From positions 9,486,001 to 9,550,000 of the forward strand of contig OX388348.1 in NCBI GenBank assembly GCA_947579665.1: 64,000 nt of DNA, given 5' to 3'. Below the pieces are notes generated by a model. That model did no database searches. It had not been told where the DNA came from and saw only the letters and a program-made list of their open reading frames with translations. This document shows, piece by piece, positions 1-9,988 of this stretch (its first letter is position 1; every line of letters begins with the position of its first letter). The position numbers and the translations under genes were made by a program. Source of the DNA: Sympetrum striolatum. Its lineage: Eukaryota > Arthropoda > Insecta > Odonata > Libellulidae.

Positions 1-369
1 ACTCACCTGAATCGGGAATCCGGAAGATATCATTTTGTTTATCCTTCGTTTTTTGGCATTTTTGCTATCACAGAAGAGCATCCAGTATAATCATCCAAAA
101 GTGAGTGAATTGACTTCCTCAAGACTTGAAAAAGAAAAAAATCACAAATTAATTTCGCAATTAATTAATTATATCCATAAAATTAGCATGAATTATATCG
201 AACAGATTTTAGTACCAATCAATCTAACTAGTATTTTTTATGCAACGCAGATAAATGAGGTTAAGTACCACATCAAAGATGTTTGTAAAAATATCACTTC
301 GGGATTCAATTCGATTATTCATCAACCTCTAAAACAGAGATGACTTAACTGAAACATATATAATAAAAA
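1..369. other. AT-rich DNA, no gene recognised
   Basis: The only open frame here (35-343, 102 codons) starts at a non-ATG codon, has biased AT-driven composition (Ile, Asn, Lys rich) and shows no domain I recognise. I see no RNA gene or repeat boundary. Confidence 0.5.
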
Positions 370-709
370 TACTAACGTTGCCTGTATCAATAAATTTAAA
401 AATTCGAATTTGAATTCAATAATAATATTCAAATAAACCACTAGTTCAATTGTAAATGAGAAAAAGCAGAATTCTTAAAACGATGAAGGATCGTAAAATC
501 AAATACAAATTCTTTTCAGAATGACCGTAAAAAGGATAGTTGAAAGTATCTACTGAAATGATAAAATTATCATTGATCATTCTCGGAATTCAATCATGTA
601 ATTCCATTGATCACGATGATTTGTGATAGCAATCATCTTATACTAACATTAATTTAAAATGTGAAGATAGCTAACAGATAGCAATTCATGTTTCGAGGTA
701 AGAATTAAA

Positions 710-727
710 ATATATATATATATATAT
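710..727. repeat. (AT)9 microsatellite
   Basis: Nine uninterrupted AT dinucleotides directly after AGAATTAAA. Confidence 0.9.
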
Positions 728-786
728 GCAGAGATAATTAGTTCTACCCACTAATAATGATTAGAATGCAAGGAAAAGGTGAATAT

Positions 787-860
787 CTATTATATATAGA
801 CGCTTCTCCGGATAGACCTATAGGTATATAGGTATTGCCGGAGAAGATACTAGTAGTTGA
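787..860 (+). mobile_element. Terminal fragment related to the 34.14-kb element
   Basis: The block starting CTATTATATATAGA, followed by CGCTTCTCCGGAT, matches the left end of the element at 34141 (CTATTATATATAGA then TGCTTCTCCGGAT). Both copies reach a GATACTA motif after about 70 bp, and both are preceded by AT. Here the arms CTTCTCCGG (about 804-812) and CCGGAGAAG (about 838-846) form a 9-bp inverted repeat. I do not find the matching 3' hairpin end nearby, so this is either a solo end or a fragment. Confidence 0.45.
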
Positions 861-1200
861 TAACTTATTTAATTTATATTTAAAATTTGAATTTGGCTCC
901 AAAAAATATTGAAGCGAAACGGGAATTTAATAATATGTGAATAAAGCATATATCTTAAAACAATAAATAATGCAAAATTCAAATCAAAATACTTTTCAGA
1001 ACGTGCATTAGAAGGATATTTGATGGAATTAAAAAATGTTATTAATGATAACCCCAGAAATTCCGTTAAAGACAAAGTACTGTGCTAGGAAACGTTTTAG
1101 AATAACGTGAATTTGAGTTTTAAAGATTCCTAACTGATATCCATTCATGATTCGAGGGTGAGCATAAAAAGTTACATACTACTAAGAGAGTCGGTACCAA

Positions 1201-2374
1201 TACTCCAAATTTAAATTCAAAGTCAATTTGATTAAAATATCAAAAGGAAAGTTTACAGAAAGAAATTACAGCTGCCAATCACTGCATTCACTGTGTTTAA
1301 GTGCATATTGGAAGCATCTGACTAGAAATTTTACGGAGAATTCAAAATATTTTCAAAGAAAATAAGAAACTGAAAAACTTATTTACAACAAAGAATATCT
1401 TGTAATTATTCTTTAGCTCATTCAACTACAATCAAAGATGCCTCCTATATAATGTATACATAGTAAATGTAATGATTTCGATGATAAAGAGGCAGCGATG
1501 CAGTTTTAGAAATAGGACTGGGAGGAGAGGACTGGTAGTACTCACGAATTGGTCTCGAAACCAGTAGATGCTGATGAGGTGCTCCACTGTAAAGAAAGAA
1601 ATAAGATTATGAATATGATAGCTTTAAATGAGAAGTCCTTTCGCTGTCGTTTTCTGTGGAAACGGGTATGGCTTATACAGGAGTCGATTATGGCATTTCG
1701 AGAAAATTCACTTTCCCCAAATCTGAAAAAATTAAAACGTCAAACTAATAAAATAGGTTCAATAAGGCATACATAGTGCATGAAGTTGGAAGGACGGCAC
1801 TTCGACCTTCAGAAATCGAGGATAAAGAATTCAAGGAATTCGGTACGCGATTTCGGGTCTAAGGAAATCATTAGCATCTCAGCTAACTTTTCGGCCATAA
1901 CAATGCATCGAGAGCAGAGAATAGGGAAAGCGAAATATCAATATGCATGTAAACAACTTTCACCAGCTCACAGTAATTTACAGTTACTTGGAGGGCGAAA
2001 GTGCATCAGACGAGACGTAATGCCCAAAATTTTACAGAAAAGATAGTCCAACACTGTGAAGTCATAGAGCTCTGATTAATAATGCCGAAGAACGGGTGAA
2101 TTTATGAATGAACGTTAGAGTCTAAATTTTCATGTGTTTTAAAACTAAAATTGGTATCATAGCAGAGACGAATCAATGATAAACCAACTGCATTGAATCA
2201 ATTTAAGTCAGTAAAGGTATAACAAATAATCTTACTCAAAAGAAAAAAATAATTTAATTCTCATAGTATGTATGAGGCATATGATTACGCCAACTTTTGT
2301 AATCCAAAAATATCGATTCAGCAAGTGATCCTAAAAAGCTTAATACTGTGTTATTGCAAAGTAGATTTTCATCC
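1201..2374. other. AT-rich DNA, no gene recognised
   Basis: Weak open frames at 1549-1776 and 1780-2046 lie next to each other on the plus strand in the same general area. They have no recognisable domain, no supportive start context and no repeats. They could be remnants of something, but I cannot name it. Nothing else is seen here. Confidence 0.4.
2366..2374 (+). repeat. Target-site duplication, left copy (TTTTCATCC)
   Basis: This 9-bp sequence is repeated exactly at 3001-3009, directly abutting both ends of the inverted-repeat element. Confidence 0.85.
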
Positions 2375-2433
2375 GGAAAAACTAAAGTTTAGATACCTGT
2401 TTTTTGTTTTCGAAATTCACCGCTAGGTGGCAG
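2375..2433 (+). repeat. Left terminal inverted repeat with CTCF-like motif
   Basis: This is the 59-bp left inverted repeat. Its inner end, CCGCTAGGTGGCAG (2420-2433), resembles the CTCF core (CCAC-TAG-(A/G)TGGCAG type). The resemblance is by eye, and binding is inference. Confidence 0.75.
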
Positions 2434-2753
2434 GGCCGTGCGCAGGATTTGACGTGGAAGGGTTTTTCTCATTAAAAATTGTAACTATATTAATACAACT
2501 ATCAATAATGAACGTACAGGAATCCTGGCAGACGTTAACATGAAAGTTGAAAGAGGCACTAAATTTTGGAAGAAAAAGTTTACTAAATGAAACATTAAAT
2601 AAAATAATTTCATTTTATCCTATCTTCAATTCATCATTCGTGGAACTTTTTGTTTGAAGGATCCTCATGTGGGGGGTTCGAACCCCAAAAACCCCCCCGT
2701 GCGCACGGGCCTGGGTGGCAGCACCTGTATTACTTATATTTTACGAAAGGAAT

Positions 2754-2894
2754 CCTACCTACCCTACTCAACCCATCGGCACCGCGCATATTTCGCGATT
2801 AAAAGCGGAGATTCGAAAGGAACGAAAAGAACCCCACCTGCCCTACCACAACCCATCGGCACCGCGCATAGTTCGCGATTAGTAGCGGAGATTG
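2754..2894 (+). repeat. 80-bp tandem duplication inside the MITE
   Basis: The block ACCCATCGGCACCGCGCATA, followed by TTCGCGATTA and AGCGGAGATT, occurs at 2771 and again at 2851, an offset of 80 bp, with a few substitutions. Upstream parts (CCTACC- and CCACCTG-type) are also similar. This is a local duplication within the element interior. Confidence 0.8.
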
Positions 2895-2941
2895 AGTGCG
2901 CGAGTTCTGTAGAAATACATTGTTGGTTGTTGACAAAGGTG

Positions 2942-3000
2942 CTGCCACCTAGTGGCGAATTTCGAAAACAAAAAACAGGTATCTAAACTTTAGTTTAACC
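2942..3000 (-). repeat. Right terminal inverted repeat with CTCF-like motif
   Basis: Reverse complement of 2375-2433 with four differences. It carries CCACTAGGTGGCAG on the minus strand, so the two CTCF-like motifs face inward towards each other. Confidence 0.75.
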
Positions 3001-3009
3001 TTTTCATCC
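3001..3009 (+). repeat. Target-site duplication, right copy
   Basis: TTTTCATCC, identical to 2366-2374. Confidence 0.85.
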
Positions 3010-3205
3010 TTATCTTAATCATAACTACAAGGGTTTTAGATCCACAGCATGCTTACGTGACATTTTATTTTCATTACGATTCATACGGAAATAAAAGCTT
3101 CCTTTTTAAAGAAAGAGAAATTTTGCTTTATTGTCGGGCATAAATCACGTAATGAAGTAATGGAAAATTTACCGAAACATGCCTCCCTAACCTATAAACC
3201 TTTTC

Positions 3206-4310
3206 AATTAGAATACGAAGAGGCCCATGAATTAATTTTCCGCTTACCTAATTTAAGAGATCCAGTCTTTCGCTACCCTCGCGTATCATCGGGGACGAAT
3301 CCTTCCGCAGTCCCATTCTATCGAAAGGAAAATTACTTATGTGGCAGCCCACTATCGATATTAGAGTCAAAGCGAGTCGAGCTTTAGTCGAGCGAATGCT
3401 TTTCATGGACATCCTAAGTAACCACTCGGAGTACCGCGTTCGAGTCCTGGCCAAGTCGGACTTTTTCCTCCTCTAAGATACAGCACCCAAGATATGATTT
3501 TCTTATTAATCATAAAAGCTGAAGTGGAGTTATTTTCGAAAATCATTCTCGAAATTAAGAAAAAATGTACGTACTTGAAATCAATGACAACTGCAACGAA
3601 TGACATTCGCAAAATAAGCTCCGGCTTAATCGCAAAGAAATACGCGATTTTTGACGTCGGCTACTGCCGTTATCTAACATAACCGAGATTTTACATGAAT
3701 TTCATGGACTAATCATGTGCATCGAGAACAATTTTGTACCGGAAATTCTTATAATTATTCCTTTAAAATGATCGCAAGAGAAATTTGTTTAAGATATTGT
3801 ATGAAACTTAGCTTTATAGGAAATCATGTGTCGCGACGACCAAGATCTTGACCAAGACCATGCTAACAAAAAAGGTAAATTAAAATCAGTAACGGTTTTT
3901 TTTTAAGACTTACCAAGTGACTGCTCCGGGAGAAATCTCGGCGACGACTGAGGACTTAACCGTCTTTCTAGGTTTAAACAATGTTGATCCTCGCTGATTG
4001 GTCGATTTTGAGCTCAACCTCCTTTGCCCCGCCTATTCATTTAATTTTCTTAAATTATAAATGTAATTAAAAATCTATTTATTTATGTGATTTTATTATA
4101 TTTATAGAAATAAATACATTTAAGAAAATAAATTTTCCTTTAAATTAATATTTCATTCACTAAATGAATTGGATGTTCGGTTTAAACAATGTTGCTGTTC
4201 TCTGATTGGTTGATTTTAAAATCTATGTCCGTAGCACCGTCCCCAAGTCTAATTATTTTAATTTTCGTAAACGTTTTACGATATTTAAATATGCATTCAA
4301 TTAGATTATA
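3206..4310 (+). repeat. Left arm of a large inverted repeat
   Basis: This arm matches the reverse complement of about 6880-8530 in the same order of blocks. The first is a 3235-3345 block (contains CCTCGCGTATCATCGGGGAC), paired with about 8388-8500. Next is 3396-3520 (contains GTTCGAGTCCTGGCCAAGTC), paired with about 7690-7828. Next is 3640-3830, paired with about 7385-7580. Last is 3835-4060, paired with about 7150-7370. The arms are clearly diverged, so the structure is not recent. This arm lacks about 0.5 kb present in the other arm near 7835-8385. It may be half of a fold-back element or an old inverted duplication. Confidence 0.75.
3396..3476 (+). other. tRNA 3'-half-like segment
   Basis: GTTCGAGTCCTGGCCA at about 3439-3454 fits the tRNA B-box consensus GWTCRANNC and the usual start of a 3' acceptor arm. 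The expected T-stem pairing is poor and no complete cloverleaf is visible. I read it as a decayed tRNA or tRNA-derived SINE tail, kept in both arms of the inverted repeat (the other copy lies at about 7750-7828 on the minus strand). Confidence 0.3.
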
Positions 4311-4384
4311 TATATTTATCAAAGTAAATAATACTTTAGAACATTAAATTTTTCTTTACAGTAACATATTTTCCACTAATTGAA
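3971..4384 (+). repeat. Two ~205-bp tandem subunits with ATTGG motifs
   Basis: GGTTTAAACAATGTTG recurs about 200 bp apart, near 3971 and 4179. Each copy is followed by CTGATTGGT(C/T)GATTTT (ATTGG at 3997-4001 and 4205-4209), then an AT-rich stretch with (A/T)TTTTC(C/T)TT and a GAATTGG/GAATGGG end. ATTGG is the reverse of a CCAAT box. The other arm carries the same pair on the minus strand (CCAAT at 6982-6986 and 7208-7212). Confidence 0.65.
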
Positions 4385-4724
4385 TGGGATGATGGTACCA
4401 AGCCATTGCTCGCAATTACGGAGAAGTATTAGAATAAAAAAATATTTCGTATTAAAAATATATTCTTCTCTACATAGGATAGCGTCTTTAAGGAAATCAA
4501 ATGTTCGTAATCGTATTTCGTATTGTTATATCCTAATTATCACAATTCGTAACTTCCCATCTTTCATTAACAAAAGAATGCGATTAGCGCATTGCCCTAC
4601 CTCACACGTTTACGTTTTTATTACTCATTATCATTTATTAAATCTATTATTGCTATAAAAATTAAATTCTCCCGGAATTTGATGATGTCGATGTCTTAGA
4701 AAAATATCTATCACATAATTTCTT

Positions 4725-4816
<92 letters not shown>

Positions 4817-6879
4817 TTATTACGATTCCTTTCTAGCATGAACTTAACTCCATCGAATCTTCTGGAAGTTATATCAAAGGTAACAAGGTTTATTATGGTT
4901 CCTCACTAGTGCCATAGGTTGAATACTTAACGATACCAAAAGCGTGCATTACATTCACATTGAATGCATTTCACTCGATTGATGGTTATTCACAATTTTG
5001 ATAAATGCTTTCTAATTGCTACCTTATCCTATAGTCATGAAATTTAAGCAGGCACGAACTCAAAAGAAAGTATGACATTCTATAATGCGAAACTTCAATA
5101 CCTCATTACAAGAAATGCACTTCACTCGGGTCTGACTCTAAATTATCTTACCTCTTGATTCTTTCCTCTTGAAATGCTTCCTTCACCGTGCAATCATTCA
5201 TTCAAAATGTAGATTACATCCATACTCTATATTTCTTCCCGCCTTATGTACATCCTCCTGATTGACGTTGCTTTTACCTTTAAGAGGTTTACCTTTACCC
5301 TTTAGGTACCTTTACCCACAAATATTAATATTTAAAACCACTGCTGCACACGTAAGTCACACGTATAACTAATACCGATGAAATATTTTTCATTAAAGCA
5401 CTAACGAAGGAAATCACAAAATGGATGGCCTCCTTCGTATACCAAAAGAAACTTCTGCTTAGAATATTTGTCAGCCGAGCTTATCCCTAGGATGTTTTAG
5501 AACTCATTGTATATCCATAAGAATTCGCCACAAGGAATTTTAGAGTTAGATAACGACTCCATAGTGAAAACATGACAAGAGCAAACAGTCACCTGACATT
5601 AGTCATAGCTCTTGGAACGCTTTCACGTAGTTCAGTTTTCGGAAGAAGACGATCGTAAGTTCTCAAAAGCGCGCAAAAATGCCAAAGCCTCGTGATTACC
5701 TTTAGGTCGTATGTGAAATGGTGTTTTAAAGACTGTTGATTTTCAAGTGCTAAAATGTTTTACAGATGAGGATCACCCTTAGTGACTGTGAACAAGATCA
5801 AGTTTACTTCTGGATTACTTTTATACAGTGAGAGTGTCACAAGTGCAACGCAAGGGTTAAATAAACAAGTTAAAAGGTTTGTGTCGACGAAACAGCTGAA
5901 AGTCAGCTCTGATCCTTGGATAATTGAAAAGGTATGTAATTCCTCAACTGTGATGAACGAATCGTCAAACAATCGAAGCCTCAGAATGGATTCATGCTGG
6001 AGTTAAAGGTAATGCTAATCTTTGAAAACGTCCCGAAGAATGTAACGAATAAGAGATATGAATATCTGTATGACGTGTTTCATTGCTGTAAAATTGAATC
6101 TGAGACTATCGATTTTATTCCATAGGTTAACAAAGAGATATTATGTTGCCATAACTTATCTTTTTCCACTGATTCTGTATGTGATAGATTCAAGAGTGTT
6201 AAAAATCACTGAGTGTGGTACTTCATTAAAGAATCAAGCGATTTCATTCACGAAAATATTCCAGAACAAGTTTACAATGATTAAGTAAAGTAATATTTCT
6301 GTAGCGTAATAAGTGTAGCATTTGAATATATTCTTTGGTCTAATAAAACCACAATATCATTTCATTAATTTACATTTCAAAAGGCATCATTCTCAGACCT
6401 ATGGGTTCAAGCTTTGCAAGTGATTGTCCTGTCCTCTTTTCGCAATGGAGGTCTTTATCTAACCTTTAAATTCCTCGCAAAGAATGTTTGTGGATATACA
6501 ATGAGTGTTTACGACGTGGGACTGATAATCTCAGCTGACAAATATTCGAAGGAGAAGTTACTTTAGAATGCAATGAAAAGCCCGAATTGTAAATGAGGGA
6601 GAAATTATTAATCAGAGGAAGATTTGGCAAAGTATTTTGAGTATAGAGAATTACGACATAAATTTGTGCAATAGGACGATGAACCAAACACAATCTATTC
6701 TTAAAGGAAGATGGAAGGCTACGACAAGTGATAATTGGGATATCGTATTACGTAATATGTATCCTCAGATTTAAATTGTTTAAATCAGCTATCCAAAACA
6801 AAGAAAAATATTTCGAAAGCGAAAAAAACGACTTGAAGGAAAAAAATTATATTCTTAATTTTTCTAACTCGATAATTAT
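4311..6879. other. Central region of the inverted repeat, no gene recognised
   Basis: This is AT-rich DNA between the arms. It contains an (AT)41 tract at 4727-4808 and a small cluster of TTTACC-type repeats around 5275-5320. Open frames at 5782-6006, 6058-6288 and 6466-6693 are short. The first starts at a non-ATG codon, is preceded by a TTTTACAG that resembles a 3' splice site, and runs through an AAAAG-GTATGT that resembles a 5' splice site near 5930. A decayed exon is possible. No transposase or other domain could be recognised. Confidence 0.45.
4727..4808. repeat. (AT)41 microsatellite
   Basis: This is an uninterrupted 82-bp run of AT dinucleotides. Runs like this can extrude cruciforms and are error-prone in assembly, so the length should be taken as approximate. 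Confidence 0.95.
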
Positions 6880-8530
6880 CATCTGTGTAAATTAATGCAT
6901 ATAAAATTAATATTATAATTTGTTAAAATAAATAGACTGGGGAATGTACGAGACAAGGACGAATGTAAAATTCAAAATCGGCCAATCAGAATCCAAGAGA
7001 ATTTTCCGAACATGGCATTGTGGCATAAACCAATTCATTATATTAAAAATATAACTTTAAAGGAAAATTTTATAGTAATTAAACTTCTTAATTTGAAATA
7101 TATTTTATTTCACAAATTTTAATGCATATTTAATTATAATTAAATCATACGAAAATTAAAATCAATAGACTTGGGGACGGGGCGTAGGACGTCCGATTCG
7201 AAATCGACCAATCAGAGAAGATCATCATTGTTTAAGCCTAGAGAGACGGTCAAGTCCTCAGTCGTCACCGAGATTTCTTCCGGAGCAGTCTCTTGGTAAG
7301 TTTGTAAAAATAACCGTTACTGATTTGAATTTACCTTTTGTGTTAACAAGGTCTTGTTCAAGATGTTGTTCGTCGCGACCCTTGATTTCCTATAAAGCTA
7401 AGTTTCATACAATATCTTAAACAAATTTTTCTTGCGATCATTTTAAAGGAATAATTATTAGAATTTCCGGTACAAAATTGTTCTCGATGCACATGATTAG
7501 TCCATGAAATTCATGTAAAATCTCGGTTATGTTAGATAACGGCAGTAGCCGACGTCAAAAATCGCGTATTTCTTTGCGATTAAGCCGGAGCTTATTTTGC
7601 GAATGTCATTCGTTGCAGTTGTCATTAATTTCAAATACGTACATTTTTCTTAAATTCGAGATCGATTTTCGAAAAGGAATCGAAGATAATTCCTCTTGAG
7701 CTTTTATGATTAATAAGAAAATCATATCTTGGGTGCTGTATCTTAGAGGAGGAAAAAGTCCGACTTGGCCAGGACTCGAACGCGGTACTCCGAGTGGTTA
7801 CTTAACATGTTCACGAAGAGCATTCGCTCGACAAACGGGAGATCGAGGCTCGAGTCAAGGATTCGTAAACGAAATTAGCGGTTGAAAGATTTTTAGAATG
7901 TTGGTTAAATGCTTAAACATGTTGCACGATGTATTGATTATAGCTGATAGGGCGAGACATTTCACTCCCGTTCACTGCAATCCTTGAATAGTGTTAGTGC
8001 ATGATATTTATCGCCTATGCTCGGTCTAACTAAGTTTCGTTTTCCTTTAAAACAGACGCATGCATAATATCTATTGTTTGTTCATTTACTTAACATTTAG
8101 TCCTGGTTTTTGGTGTTAAATAGTAATGATAGTAAGCATTGTTAAAAGGTCTTAGGTAATTTCTCGCTAAGGTTTTTACCGGGAACCAAACCCGTGACCG
8201 TTTTTTTTTTCAAACTGGGTGTCATGAGGCATTGTGGGTAACGGTCGGTTTCGAAAATATATCGATACAAATTCATGTGTTCCCACGGCTGTAGGCTAAA
8301 ACGTTTACCTAGTTGAATTTATTTTATTAATATGACATTTTTAATTTATTTTAGATTTTAGAGTAATTGAATTTACTCTGATTTCTACTGTGGGCTGCCA
8401 CATAAGTAATTTGCCTTTCGATAGAAAGGGACTGCGGAAGGATTCGTCCCCGATGATACGCGAGGGTAGCGGAAGACTGGATCTCTTAAATTAGGTAAGC
8501 GGAAGTCCTAATTATACGCTTCAACGTATT
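6880..8530 (-). repeat. Right arm of the large inverted repeat
   Basis: Reverse complement of the left arm (3206-4310), with the same two CCAAT-bearing ~205-bp subunits (CCAAT at 6982-6986 and 7208-7212). It is longer than the left arm by about 0.5 kb. The extra part (about 7835-8385) belongs to the first ~1-kb tandem unit described next, so the left arm probably lost it. The outer end runs into CTTAAATTAGGTAAGCGG at about 8485-8502, whose reverse complement is in the left arm near 3233-3250. Confidence 0.7.
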
Positions 8531-9380
8531 CTGTTTGAATTATATCTTTTATTAAATCTCTCAACTTTTGCAAATTAAAAATGAATTGTCTTTTCGATGT
8601 TCTAACTTAAGCAGATATTTTATAGCCTTCCCCAATAATCGCGACATTTTACAGTATTAGCAAGCGAATAATTATATTAAATAGCAAATCCTAATTCTCG
8701 GTACTCTTGTTTAGGCAGAGAATGGCTTTCCGAAATCACTCTTAGGAAAATGTATGCGATTTAATGAGGTACCTTTTAGTCGAAGTTATCTATATCACGG
8801 TTGTACTTTGGTAAAGTGCTTTATTATACTGGAATTCTTACTCGTATACTCTTTGGTTTTGCCTCGTTCATTTTTGTAATGTTAACTTTCTGTAATTTTG
8901 AAGTGAGATATGAATATTTCAGTTAGTTTTCGATGTATTACTTTTTTCTTTATATCGAAGTCATGCCAGTATTTATTGTTGGTTCATTCGCTTAACATTT
9001 ACTCCCTCGTTTCTGGTATTAATATATAATGATAACTAAGTTTTTGTACTTATGATTGAATTAAATAACCTTCATCAAATTAGGCAAATTAAATTAATGC
9101 TATGTAATTTTGTTATCTGTCACCAGAATCCAATCTCACCTGTTTTTTTTTCTAGTTAGTCTTTTGTTTTTTTTTCAAACCGGGTATCATAGGGCATTAT
9201 GGGTAACGGGTGCAGCAGTTTCGAAGTGACGGAATGGAACGGAAAGTTACCGATAAAATTTCATGGCTGGACATGATTGTAGGGAAAATGTTATCGTCAT
9301 TGAACTTTGAACCAATTTTATTAATTTGACGTTTAAATTATTTTCAAAATTTGGGAAAAATGAAATTTCTCGGATTTCCA

Positions 9381-9486
9381 GAATGGTCTCGGATATGAGT
9401 CACACCCGTTTCGAAGGATAGGGACAGTGAGAGGATTCTTTGCTCATGATACCGGAGTTAAGATTTCTAAATTAGGTAAGCAAAAG
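9381..9486 (+). other. Exon-like block in ~1-kb unit 2
   Basis: The block lies between GATTTCCAG (acceptor-like) and AAATTAG-GTAAGC (donor-like). One frame is open through it. The matching block in unit 3 (about 10387-10494) is open in the equivalent frame until a TAG at its last codon. Units 1 (about 8388-8494) and the inverted copy (about 3235-3347) are interrupted. It may be a remnant of a duplicated exon, or chance in AT-rich DNA. No protein family is recognised. Confidence 0.25.
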
Positions 9487-9957
9487 TTATATTCATTGCC
9501 TCTGTTGTACTCTGTATGAAATATATACCTAAAATATGGAATTTCAAAATATATGTCCTCTTCTATGTTCTAAATGAAGTAGATATTTTGTAGCATTCTC
9601 CAGAAATCGCGAAGTTCTACAATTTTAGTGATCGTATATTAAATGACGAACCCTAATATCGGTACTCTAGTGTAGGCAGAGAGTGGGTTTCTGAAATTAA
9701 TCATAGGAAACTGTATGGAAACGTATACGTTTTAATGAAGTATCTTCTACTTTAATTAATATAAATTTAGGTTGTACTGTATTTTAATAAATTGCGATAC
9801 TGCAATTCTTACTCAAATACCATTTGGCTTTGCCTCGTGAATTTAATTTGAATGTAAGACTTTTATTATTTAAAGCAATCATATTAATATTTCAGTAAAG
9901 GTTCCTTTACTTTATAATGCTAGTTGTTTTAGGCAGTAAAGAAATAATTTTTCTTCT

Positions 9958-9988
9958 TTAAAAAAGGAAGTTTTTACTTCCTTTTTAA
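9958..9988. other. Short hairpin
   Basis: TTAAAAAAGGAAG and CTTCCTTTTTAA form a near-perfect inverted repeat around a TTTTTA loop. It is not obviously part of a repeat unit. Its function is unknown. Confidence 0.5.

Larger units (their letters stand above)
370..1200 (+). repeat. Two diverged tandem units of ~460-480 bp
   Basis: Two successive segments share ordered blocks. CTTTTCAGAA followed by a GGATA(G/T)TTGA-like block occurs at 512 and 992 (offset 480), and ATTCATG-TTCGAGG occurs at 684 and 1143 (offset 459). A leading block around AAATTTRAATTTGAATT occurs near 395 and 880. Similarity is patchy, so the duplication is old. The second unit is preceded by the short inserted-looking piece at about 787-860. 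No coding potential is evident. A possible third unit may start near 1190 but I cannot support it firmly. Confidence 0.45.
2375..3000. mobile_element. MITE-type DNA transposon, 626 bp, 9-bp TSD
   Basis: This is a non-autonomous DNA transposon. Its ends (2375-2433 and 2942-3000) are 59-bp terminal inverted repeats agreeing at about 55 of 59 positions and starting GG(AA/TT)AAACTAAAG. It is flanked by a perfect 9-bp duplication TTTTCATCC. Long inverted repeats with 9-bp duplications are typical of Mutator-like elements, so that is the best family guess; hAT and P elements usually give 8 bp. The interior is markedly more GC-rich than its surroundings. It holds a GGGGTTCGAACCCC-type palindrome at about 2674-2688 and an 80-bp internal tandem duplication. 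The open frames at 2654-2986 lie inside it and do not look like a transposase. Confidence 0.85.

Noticed and set aside
35..343. 102-codon open frame near the left end
   Set aside because: Non-ATG start, AT-driven composition, no domain and no context in a eukaryotic genome.
2654..2986. 110-codon open frame inside the MITE as a possible transposase
   Set aside because: It crosses an 80-bp tandem duplication and the inverted repeat, has no DDE or zinc-finger motifs, and is far too short.
4724..4909. Open frame encoding alternating Ile-Tyr
   Set aside because: It is only the translation of the (AT)41 microsatellite.
5782..6006. 74-codon frame as a gene or transposase in the fold-back centre
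   Set aside because: It starts at a non-ATG codon and has no family features. The splice-like sites around it are suggestive but not enough to call an exon.
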